From assembly GCA_021299735.1 (NCBI GenBank), contig JAJTEM010000002.1, forward strand, positions 62,001-126,000: a stretch of 64,000 nucleotides of DNA, given 5' to 3'. The DNA comes from Burkholderiales bacterium (lineage in GTDB: Bacteria; Pseudomonadota; Gammaproteobacteria; Burkholderiales; Burkholderiaceae_B). The position numbers and the translations under genes were made by a program. Of this stretch, positions 33,448 through 40,481 are shown in pieces; within the stretch, counting starts at the first letter, position 1, and every line of letters starts with the position of its first letter. A model generated the notes under the pieces. That model saw only the letters and a list, made by a program, of their open reading frames with translations. It ran no database searches and was not told the DNA's origin.

Positions 33448-34368
33448 TTACGCAGCGTTTGCTTTCAGCTGGCTGTTCATGCGTGCACGAATGGCGTTTG
33501 CAATTTCTGTGTTGGGCTTGCGGCCTGAACCTTCTACAGTGGCTACAAAGTTGTCGATTTCCGTCAGGAAGCGGCTGTTGTCATGCATCCAGGGATGAAA
33601 GTCGGCCTTGAAATAATCCATGAATTCTCCGTTGGCAACCGGGTTGCGCAATACGCCAACCTTTTTGCCCCACAGCATTTTGGTCACGGTCCAGAAGCCT
33701 TTCAGGTGCCCGCCTTTGATGGTTTTGTCGGCAAACACCAGGCGCATGTGGAAGTAAGCCACCAACGGCCAGAAAATGGCAGTGGCCAATACCATGGCCA
33801 AGCGCCGGGTGAAACGATTGTGCATGGTGTTAGGCAGCACGTGGTTCCACACGTCGTAAGCCACGGCCTTGTGTTCGGTTTCCTCGTAGGCGTGCCAAGT
33901 CCACATTTGCTTGTAGGCGGGGTCCGATTTCTCGCCCAGCACGTCGGGGTTGCGCAGCAACTGGTCAGCCATCAACGCGGTGTAATGTTCCAGCGCAATG
34001 GTGCCGGCCAAGGTTAGGCGTTTGCCCAGGGTTTTCTTGATGAAGGCCAAAAAGCCCCACAGGAAGTTGTCCAATTGGGTGGCAGGCAAACCAGCGCGGT
34101 CCAGCATTTCGTTGTATTCAACATGCTCGCGGCTGTGCATCGCTTCCTGGCCAATGAACGCCACCACTGCTTTTTTCAGTTCCGGGTCGGTAATGTCATC
34201 GCGGTAGTTGCGCACAGCATCCATGAACATGCGTTCGCCAGCCGGGAAGAACAGCGACAGGGCGTTCATGAAGTGGGTCACATGGGGACCTTGCTCATGC
34301 CAATTGGATACCTTTTCTTCAGGCAAATTCAATTTGACATCGCGGCGTACGGGCATGATGTTTTTCAT
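33448..34368 (-). CDS. Predicted metal-dependent hydrolase (PF10118-type, ferritin-like)
   Basis: A 306-residue helical protein with the pattern of the PF10118 'metal-dependent hydrolase' family. Carboxylate-histidine motifs suited to a di-metal site are FIGQEAMHSREHVEYNE, TIALEHYTALM and WHAYEETEHKAVAYD, two of them ExxH. One hydrophobic segment lies near residues 190-210 (MVLATAIFWPLVAYFHM). The biochemical role of the family is unproven. A palindrome in its upstream region (34414-34433) suggests control by a TetR- or FadR-like regulator. It is transcribed alone with a shared terminator at its end. Confidence 0.8.
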   Translation of the reverse strand: MKNIMPVRRDVKLNLPEEKVSNWHEQGPHVTHFMNALSLFFPAGERMFMDAVRNYRDDITDPELKKAVVAFIGQEAMHSREHVEYNEMLDRAGLPATQLDNFLWGFLAFIKKTLGKRLTLAGTIALEHYTALMADQLLRNPDVLGEKSDPAYKQMWTWHAYEETEHKAVAYDVWNHVLPNTMHNRFTRRLAMVLATAIFWPLVAYFHMRLVFADKTIKGGHLKGFWTVTKMLWGKKVGVLRNPVANGEFMDYFKADFHPWMHDNSRFLTEIDNFVATVEGSGRKPNTEIANAIRARMNSQLKANAA

Positions 34369-34413
34369 GGTTTGACTCCTACACTTGTTTTATTGTTGTT
34401 GCCACAGGTAAAG

Positions 34414-34433
34414 GTGACATTGTTCAATGTAAC
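34414..34433. promoter_or_regulatory. Palindromic operator candidate before the PF10118-type gene
   Basis: ACATTG and CAATGT are arranged around a two-base spacer, extended on both sides with one mismatch, 46 bases upstream of the start. The size and symmetry are typical of TetR-family sites in lipid genes. Confidence 0.45.
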
Positions 34434-34513
34434 AATAAAGCTTCGGGTCGACAATAGCCAAAACTGAGTAGATGTTCTAGAAAACAATGCAGGCTTGCCG
34501 CGAACCGAAGGTG

Positions 34514-34918
34514 TTATTCTCCGGAGTCAAGCGCACTTTTGAAACGGTCTGGAATGGGTGTAGATCGGCCTGTGATGGGGCTTAACCACACCATTTTGGC
34601 GCTCCCTGTGGCCACCAATATATCCGGCGCGTCGGTGCGGCGCATTTCGTATGTTTGCACCAGGCTGCTGCGGCCTGCCTCACCAGCAAACACTTTGATT
34701 TCAACCACGCCGGGTGCTTTCAGTTCTTTCAGGAAGCTGCATTCGGTGTGAACAATCACCACATAGGCAGGATTGTTGTCGATTTCAGCAGGAAACAGGT
34801 CGATCCATTCCACACGGGCTTGCTCAAAGCACCGAAAATACACGGTGTTATTCACATGGCCAATCTGGTCCATGTCGCCCCAGCGCAGTGGCACGGTGGT
34901 GGAGTAGATTTCTTTCAT
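34514..34918 (-). CDS. Acyl-CoA thioesterase, 4HBT/YbgC-FadM type
   Basis: A 134-residue hot-dog protein. The active-site block is LRWGDMDQIGHVNNTVYFRCFEQARVEW split across strand and helix, with the Asp of GDMDQ and the HVNN loop conserved as in YbgC/FadM-type thioesterases. A typical hot-dog central strand (TECSFLKELKAPG) follows. It cleaves acyl-CoA to free acid and CoA. It lies 3 bases after the nuclease gene on the same strand, so the two share a transcript, though the pairing makes no obvious metabolic sense. Confidence 0.88.
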   Translation of the reverse strand: MKEIYSTTVPLRWGDMDQIGHVNNTVYFRCFEQARVEWIDLFPAEIDNNPAYVVIVHTECSFLKELKAPGVVEIKVFAGEAGRSSLVQTYEMRRTDAPDILVATGSAKMVWLSPITGRSTPIPDRFKSALDSGE

Positions 34919-34921
34919 GTT

Positions 34922-35524
34922 TTATCGCTGATTGCGTTGTTCGGTGCGCCATTGCCAGGGGGCAAGGGGTGCTGTCTGTTGCCACAGGCCTTTGCGTGCC
35001 GTGCGGGCTTTGTCTTCCGCTGCCTCATACAGCAAACGGTCTTCGCTGCTTTGGCTGCGTGCATATTCTTTGTACCACCAGGCATGCCCGGCTTCAATTG
35101 CTTTCAGGTTCACATCTGTTTCACCGTCACACCAACGCTGTTCACAGTTTTCCACGGGCAATACTACTTTGGCCACTTGCCGTTTGTAGCGATCGATGTT
35201 GTTCACCACAATTTTTACGTCTTTGTTCATCAGTTGTTCGGTCAGCCAGCGTTTGGATTGTTCCCCACCGGCCTGGTTCAATTCGGGAGCATCTACTGCA
35301 TGCATTCGAATTTTGTGGGTGGCGCCATCGCGGTTGCGCACGGTGATTGTGTCGCCATCGGCCACGCGGGTTACCGTGGCCCGGTAAAAACTGCCCGAGG
35401 TGGCTGAGCCAGGTTTGTTTTGGCTTTCCTGGGCGATAGGGCCGCCAATGCCAATGGTTGGACCATAAGGGCTCACGTAATAGCCCAGCAGGGCCAAAAC
35501 CAGAGCCAACACTTTAAAGATCAT
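34922..35524 (-). CDS. Staphylococcal nuclease-like (thermonuclease) exported protein
   Basis: A 200-residue protein from ATG 35524; the frame runs upstream without a signal. An N-terminal hydrophobic segment (residues 2-18) could be a signal or anchor, then an SNase domain from about 45. The catalytic residues match staphylococcal nuclease: Arg73 and Glu81 around the metal ligand Asp78 (KIRMHAVDAPELNQ), with Asp56 and Asp58 in VADGDTI and Arg115 in DRYKRQVA. It should cut DNA or RNA with calcium, probably in the periplasm or outside the cell. It heads a two-gene unit with the thioesterase and is divergent from the crotonase gene. Confidence 0.87.
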   Translation of the reverse strand: MIFKVLALVLALLGYYVSPYGPTIGIGGPIAQESQNKPGSATSGSFYRATVTRVADGDTITVRNRDGATHKIRMHAVDAPELNQAGGEQSKRWLTEQLMNKDVKIVVNNIDRYKRQVAKVVLPVENCEQRWCDGETDVNLKAIEAGHAWWYKEYARSQSSEDRLLYEAAEDKARTARKGLWQQTAPLAPWQWRTEQRNQR

Positions 35525-35599
35525 ATTGGGTTTAAGAATGTTCAAGGTTAATATGGTTTGCAAGCCAAACCACGATTTTAAAAAACAGCCGAGAGTACC

Positions 35600-36412
35600 A
35601 TGGACAGAGTAAAACTGCAGTTCAACAGCGACAACACAGTGGCCACCGTGGCCTTGAACCGCCCCGAGAAACACAATGGCGTGGATTGGCTCATGCTGAA
35701 GGAAGTGCGAAAAGTACAGCAGCAACTGGCCAAGAATAAAACTTTGCGTGCAGTGATCTTGAAAGGCGAGGGGCCTTCTTTCTGCGCAGGGTTAGATGTG
35801 AAATCGGTGATGAGCAACCCGAAAACCGCTGTGGTGATGTACGCCAACCTGTGGCTACCTGTGCGAAACATTTTTCAAACCTGGAGCATGGGCTGGCGCG
35901 ATTTGGGTGTGCCGGTAATTGCCCAAATTCACGGCAACTGCTTTGGTGCCGGCATTCAATATGCCTTGGGTGCTGATATTCGTGTGTGCACGCCTGATTC
36001 GCAGTTGTCTATTCTGGAGGCCAAATGGGGTTTGGTTCCTGACATGGGCGGTGCAGCGCTGGTTCGCGAATTGTTGCCGGTTGATATAGCCAAGGAGTTG
36101 ACTATGACAGGTCGAGTGCTAAGTGGCCTGCAGGCCAAGGAATTCGGCTTGGTCACTCATGTTGCGGAGAACACTGATGAAAAGGTGCAGGCGCTTGTGC
36201 AGGAGATTTTGACTCGATCCCCCGATTCGGTGGCGGCCAGCAAGTTTATGTTGCAACGGATTTTTGGTATTGACGAAGGCGCGCATTTAACCCAGGAACG
36301 CCGATGGCAGAGAAGGGTGTTGGGCTTTAAAAACCAAAGGCTGTCTGTTGCAAAAAATTCGGGAAATGGCAAAGCGGTTCAGTTTGCCAGCCGAAAAATT
36401 AAAGCCGGATAA
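35600..36412 (+). CDS. Crotonase-family protein (enoyl-CoA hydratase/isomerase)
   Basis: A 270-residue crotonase. The oxyanion holes are in FCAGLDVKSV and HGNCFGAGIQYALG. Of the two catalytic Glu of enoyl-CoA hydratase, the first (GGGCELA position) is Gln here (GAGIQYA) and the second is kept in LSILEAKWGL. It is followed by VPDMGG, a pattern with an Asp used by dienoyl-CoA isomerases. This points to an isomerase-like or other activity rather than hydration, although annotation tools will say enoyl-CoA hydratase. The final 45 residues are basic. It is a single gene. Confidence 0.87.
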   Translation: MDRVKLQFNSDNTVATVALNRPEKHNGVDWLMLKEVRKVQQQLAKNKTLRAVILKGEGPSFCAGLDVKSVMSNPKTAVVMYANLWLPVRNIFQTWSMGWRDLGVPVIAQIHGNCFGAGIQYALGADIRVCTPDSQLSILEAKWGLVPDMGGAALVRELLPVDIAKELTMTGRVLSGLQAKEFGLVTHVAENTDEKVQALVQEILTRSPDSVAASKFMLQRIFGIDEGAHLTQERRWQRRVLGFKNQRLSVAKNSGNGKAVQFASRKIKAG

Positions 36413-36504
36413 TTCACTGCCTGCCAATAAGGTTTCAATATTTTTGAACCCGAGTGCTGTTTTTGATACTTAGTCGCGTTTGTAATTCTCTATTGTGTTT
36501 AAAA

Positions 36505-37014
36505 ATGGGTAATTCAGTATCAAGTCTTACAGCTCGAAATCAGGTAGGCGATTTTGCTCGGTCTCAGGTTCAATCCGAAGGAAACACAACTGCATTTGGT
36601 CGAAGTGCGAAAAAACTGTTCGCGGTTTTCCGAAATTGTTGTCAAAGACCACAACGCACTGAATCGGCATTCCGCGGGAATTCTGGCTTGTCTCGCAGTA
36701 TCTCCGGGTATGTGAGAACGAGATCGGAGACTGCCTCTGAGGCCGCATTGCATCAACGGTTCAACCGGGAGTCGCTGGTGAATGTTTTGGTGGCCCCCGC
36801 GGTTCAAGGTACCGTGGATGGTTCAAATCTGGTTGCTCACAGCTTGGCAAACTGCAATGTTCAACTGGCGTGGCAGTTGGTTGAGGCACACGAGGACGCG
36901 TCGGCCCTGAGTCTTGTACAAGGCGAAGCCAGACCGCTCGAAGCTTTTTATAACCTGCTGTCTGATGAAGAATTCGACACTTACAACGAAATCAGATCCC
37001 ATTCTTCCTACTAG
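36505..37014 (+). CDS. Orphan small protein with MGNSVSS N-terminus
   Basis: A 169-residue product from ATG 36505; a GTG at 36454 in frame is also possible. Neither has a clear ribosome site, so even the start is uncertain. I recognise no family. It begins MGNSVSS, which fits the eukaryotic N-myristoylation pattern (Gly2, Ser6), and has a CC pair near residue 47 (FRNCCQRPQRTES) that could be acylated. The first 85 residues are polar, Ser-, Arg- and Gln-rich and probably disordered. The C-terminal 75 residues are helical (LAHSLANCNVQLAWQLVEAH in part). Codon use differs from neighbours, with many CGA and TCA. The features suggest a secreted host-targeted protein, as a hypothesis only. Confidence 0.55.
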   Translation: MGNSVSSLTARNQVGDFARSQVQSEGNTTAFGRSAKKLFAVFRNCCQRPQRTESAFRGNSGLSRSISGYVRTRSETASEAALHQRFNRESLVNVLVAPAVQGTVDGSNLVAHSLANCNVQLAWQLVEAHEDASALSLVQGEARPLEAFYNLLSDEEFDTYNEIRSHSSY

Positions 37015-37111
37015 CCCTTGTTCTATAACTGGGCTCATTGCCAGAGTGCACGCATCGGTGCATTGCCTGTAGAATCTGCGTAAAACATACAAACAGATTC
37101 GAGGAGACCCG

Positions 37112-38524
37112 ATGAAAGCCCTGACCCCCAATGACCAATTGTTTCTTTGGCTGGAGCGCCGCAACCAGCCCATGCATGTGGGCGGGTTGGTGCTCCTGAA
37201 GCCACCCAAAGGGCAAAGCACTGCGGATTATGTGCACAAGGTGGTAGCCGACATGCGCACCCACACCGAACCGGTAGCGCCGTTCAACCTGCGTTTAAAG
37301 TCGCGCTTGGGCATGTGGTTTTGGGTGAAAGACGATGAGTTTGATCTTGAAGCGCATTTCATTCATTTGTCGCTACCCAAACCAGGGCGTATCCGTGAGT
37401 TGCTTGAATTGACTTCCAAGCTGCATGCAGCGCCACTGGATCGGGCCAAACCTCTTTGGGAGGCCTATGTAATCGACGGCCTTGAAGACGGCCGAGTGGC
37501 CTTGTACACCAAAGTTCACCATGCGCTGGTCGATGGTGTAGCCTGCATGAAAATGTTGCAGCGTTCCATGGCGGACAGCCCTGAAATCATGGACATTCCA
37601 CCGCTGTGGGCCAACCCGAATTTGCGTGGTTCGGTTCAACGCTCTGAAGCATCGGAAGGCTTTGTCACCATGTTGGGCCAAGTGTTGGACACCGCTAAAA
37701 CACAGTTGTTAAGCCTGCCAAAAGTGGTGAAAGAGGTGGGGCGTTCCCTGTGGCAAACCAGTGTGGCTGATCCCGACTTTGTGTCGGTTATTCAGGCCCC
37801 GCGCAGTGTGTTGAACCGCCGTATTACTGCTTCGCGCCGGGTAGCGGCACAGTCGTGGTCGATGGAGCGCATCAAGACTTGTGCCAACGGTTTGAACATG
37901 ACTTTGAATGATGTAGTGCTGGCGATGTGCGGTTCGGCCTTGCGTTCTTATTTGAGCGAATTGAATGCATTGCCCGCCCGCCCGCTTGTGGCCATGGTAC
38001 CGGTTTCGCTTCGCAAGGACGACACCGCCACTGGCAACCATGTGGCCTTGTTGTTGGCCAATTTGGCCACCGACACCGAAGACCCTGTGGAGCGGATTGA
38101 AACCATTTCTAGGTCAGTGAATCATTCCAAAGAACGGTTTGCCAGCATGAGCCAAACCGAAATCATGAACTACGTGGCCACCATGATGGGCATTAGCGGC
38201 TTCAATATGCTGACAGGTTTGGCGCCCAGGCTTCAGGCTTTCAATATTGTCATTTCTAATGTGCCAGGCCCAAAACACATCTTGTATTTTAATGGTGCTG
38301 AAGTGGATGGTGTGTACCCCGTTTCGCTGTTGCTCGATGGCCAAGCCTTGAACATTACACTGAACAGCTATGCAGGCAAGCTCGAATTTGGTTTGGTGGC
38401 GTGCCGCAGAACCATGCCGTCCATGCAGCGCTTGTTGCAATTTCTGGAAGATGGTTTGGTTGAGCTGGAAGAGGCGGCCGCAAAGCTTGCCGAGGCCGAT
38501 TTGAAGAAGCGCAGTGCGGCCTGA
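37112..38524 (+). CDS. Wax ester synthase/diacylglycerol O-acyltransferase (WS/DGAT)
   Basis: A 470-residue WS/DGAT-family acyltransferase. The catalytic motif HHALVDG lies at His136-Gly142 in KVHHALVDGVACMKM. Supporting blocks are an N-terminal NDQLFLWLERRNQPMHVG and a C-terminal NIVISNVPGPKHILYF with the family ISNVPGP signature. The enzyme makes wax esters or triacylglycerol from acyl-CoA and thus stores carbon. Together with the PHA-synthase-like gene it suggests several storage routes. GAGGAGA before the ATG gives a strong ribosome site. It ends 25 bases before the converging last gene of the cellulose operon. Confidence 0.92.
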   Translation: MKALTPNDQLFLWLERRNQPMHVGGLVLLKPPKGQSTADYVHKVVADMRTHTEPVAPFNLRLKSRLGMWFWVKDDEFDLEAHFIHLSLPKPGRIRELLELTSKLHAAPLDRAKPLWEAYVIDGLEDGRVALYTKVHHALVDGVACMKMLQRSMADSPEIMDIPPLWANPNLRGSVQRSEASEGFVTMLGQVLDTAKTQLLSLPKVVKEVGRSLWQTSVADPDFVSVIQAPRSVLNRRITASRRVAAQSWSMERIKTCANGLNMTLNDVVLAMCGSALRSYLSELNALPARPLVAMVPVSLRKDDTATGNHVALLLANLATDTEDPVERIETISRSVNHSKERFASMSQTEIMNYVATMMGISGFNMLTGLAPRLQAFNIVISNVPGPKHILYFNGAEVDGVYPVSLLLDGQALNITLNSYAGKLEFGLVACRRTMPSMQRLLQFLEDGLVELEEAAAKLAEADLKKRSAA

Positions 38525-38549
38525 GTAATACCTGCACAATGCCCGCGTA

Positions 38550-38759
38550 TTAGTCTTCGCTGTAACGTGAGGCCATGGCAATACCAAACAGGAAGGGCCA
38601 GCGCTGGAATGAGTCGTACACAGCCTGGTCCTGTTGAATGTCTTGGTACATGTTGTAGTCAAAACCCTCCAGCTGAGCGCTTAACGCATAAATGTCGTGC
38701 GCCATGTCGGCTGGTGGCATGAACAGTGCGGGCGGTGTGTTGGGGTCGAATTGAGCCAT
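38550..38759 (-). CDS. BcsR-like small cellulose-operon protein
   Basis: A 69-residue protein from ATG 38759, the last gene of the leftward bcs operon, 14 bases after bcsG. The pattern IYALSAQLEGFDYNMYQDI followed by YDSFQRWPFL is like E. coli BcsR, which has FSLPDIDYADI and a final LKRWPLL. BcsR binds BcsQ and supports assembly of the synthase. In E. coli it precedes bcsQ; here it is moved to the operon end. The similarity is short, so the assignment rests on motif plus position. Confidence 0.6.
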   Translation of the reverse strand: MAQFDPNTPPALFMPPADMAHDIYALSAQLEGFDYNMYQDIQQDQAVYDSFQRWPFLFGIAMASRYSED

Positions 38760-38773
38760 GGTTTTTTGCTTCT

Positions 38774-40477
38774 TTAGTTGGAGGCCGCAATGGCTTGAAC
38801 CGGGCCCAGCATTTTCCACGCAGCACCCGGTGCCTTGATCCAGTAAGACCCCTTGGTTTCCATGACAGTGATGTTGCCTTGTTGGGATACAAAACGTGTG
38901 CCGGGTAAATCGCTGAGCAGCACCGGCCATGCAGGTTTTTGTTGCTGTTCGGCAGTTTGTGCAAGCCAGCGTGCCAAAAGCTCGCCAAGCGCTGTGTAGC
39001 TGACTGATTGTTTCAGGGTAACTGGCCCGGTGTTCGCGGGGCTGTAACCGGGTGCTACCCAGTAGCCGAACACAGGCACCTTGGTAATGGCAGGTGTTGG
39101 TAACTCGCGAAGCCCCACCAGCTGCCCAAATTCACCACTTAAGCCGGCACCGTGCTCGGGCACTACTATTACAAGCGCTTTGCGTTCGCTGCGCCGAATT
39201 TCACCCAGCACCGATTGAATGTCATTGAGCATTCGCTCAAGGCGCAAAGGGTAACTGCCCAGGCTGTTCAGTTTGCTGTTGGGTAAACGGTTGCCGTCGT
39301 GCAAGGTGATGCTGTTGTAGTAATAAGCCACCGCAGGCCCGCTTTGTTGTGTGCGCTTTTTCCACCACGCGCGCAGGTAGTCTCCATCACGGCCCACGCG
39401 TGAACCATCAAAGGCATCCACCCCGGCGGGCACTTCGTCATGGGCTACCAGCTCAGTGGTTTTGCTGCCCAGGTTTGTTTTGACAAGTTTTGCGAAGTCT
39501 TGAAAACGGCCATCGTGGTTCAGGCCCATTTGCACTTCAAAACCCACATTGCGTAGCTGCTCAAATAACATGCAACTGCTATTGGTAGGACTATAAAGTG
39601 CGTCGTGTGGCGTTTGCCCGCATTTTCCACGCAACAGTCGAATTGCGGCGGGGCCTGAGTAACTTGTAGCCGAATTGAAATTTTCGAATACAAAATCGGC
39701 CTGCCGAATGGCAGGGTGTTGGCCTTGTTTGGCGTATTGCAGGTCGGCCCAAGATAGTGAACAGATTTGCAGCACAATCACATCGAAGTCTGGGCTTGCC
39801 GCAGGTGAAAAGGGGGCTATTGCTACTGTGCGTTGCCGTTCAAAAAAACCGGCAAGTACAGTACCTGGGCCTGCACCTTCATAGGCGTTGTCCCGAATTG
39901 TAGTTTGACTTTCCTGATCGCGGGCCACGCGCAGTTTTTGAAAATCGAGCTGGCCCAAGGCAAGCAGTTCAGCAGGCGATAAGTTTTCGCGTGCCTGTAT
40001 TTGGGGCTCAGGAACAACAACCAAATTTTTGGTTTGGGTTTGTTCCTGAATAAATGGCAGAGCATTCATAACCAGCATGCACAAAAGCCCGAATCCAACC
40101 CAGGTGCTGGTTCGAATGTAACGGTCCAGCACACGAACCACCATAAACCCCAGCAGCGCACCCCATAACATCCACGGTTGGATGGTTCGCTTCAGCAGTT
40201 CCCACAAATAATTGAACGAGAAGCCAAACAGAGCTTTGATTTGATCGACCAGTGCCAATGAAACTACCAGGCCCAATTCGTGCAAAAGCAGGGCGATCGC
40301 CGGGCCGGTAAACACCAGGTAACGCAGTAGCTTCATCAATTGTTTGTTTTGGTAGGCTGCCGGGTTGGTTGCAATCAGCAAGGCGAACAGCCCCAAATTC
40401 CAGGCAGGGCTTAGTGTAAGTTGCCCCGCAAAATGCAGTCCAAACTTGATGAGAAAGTACAGGTTCCACAACAGCAT
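38774..40477 (-). CDS. bcsG: BcsG, cellulose phosphoethanolamine transferase
   Basis: A 567-residue inner-membrane protein with about five N-terminal membrane segments (residues 1-145) and a periplasmic transferase domain. Active-site residues known for E. coli BcsG are present. The zinc cysteine is Cys239 in LQICSLSW, Tyr273-Ser274 in SYSGPA includes the nucleophile serine, and Glu441-His442 lie in VPEHG. BcsG adds phosphoethanolamine from lipid to cellulose, strengthening the matrix. It starts 4 bases after bcsA ends. Its presence with bcsE and bcsF marks an E. coli-type (type II) system. Confidence 0.93.
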   Translation of the reverse strand: MLLWNLYFLIKFGLHFAGQLTLSPAWNLGLFALLIATNPAAYQNKQLMKLLRYLVFTGPAIALLLHELGLVVSLALVDQIKALFGFSFNYLWELLKRTIQPWMLWGALLGFMVVRVLDRYIRTSTWVGFGLLCMLVMNALPFIQEQTQTKNLVVVPEPQIQARENLSPAELLALGQLDFQKLRVARDQESQTTIRDNAYEGAGPGTVLAGFFERQRTVAIAPFSPAASPDFDVIVLQICSLSWADLQYAKQGQHPAIRQADFVFENFNSATSYSGPAAIRLLRGKCGQTPHDALYSPTNSSCMLFEQLRNVGFEVQMGLNHDGRFQDFAKLVKTNLGSKTTELVAHDEVPAGVDAFDGSRVGRDGDYLRAWWKKRTQQSGPAVAYYYNSITLHDGNRLPNSKLNSLGSYPLRLERMLNDIQSVLGEIRRSERKALVIVVPEHGAGLSGEFGQLVGLRELPTPAITKVPVFGYWVAPGYSPANTGPVTLKQSVSYTALGELLARWLAQTAEQQQKPAWPVLLSDLPGTRFVSQQGNITVMETKGSYWIKAPGAAWKMLGPVQAIAASN

Positions 40478-40481
40478 GGCC

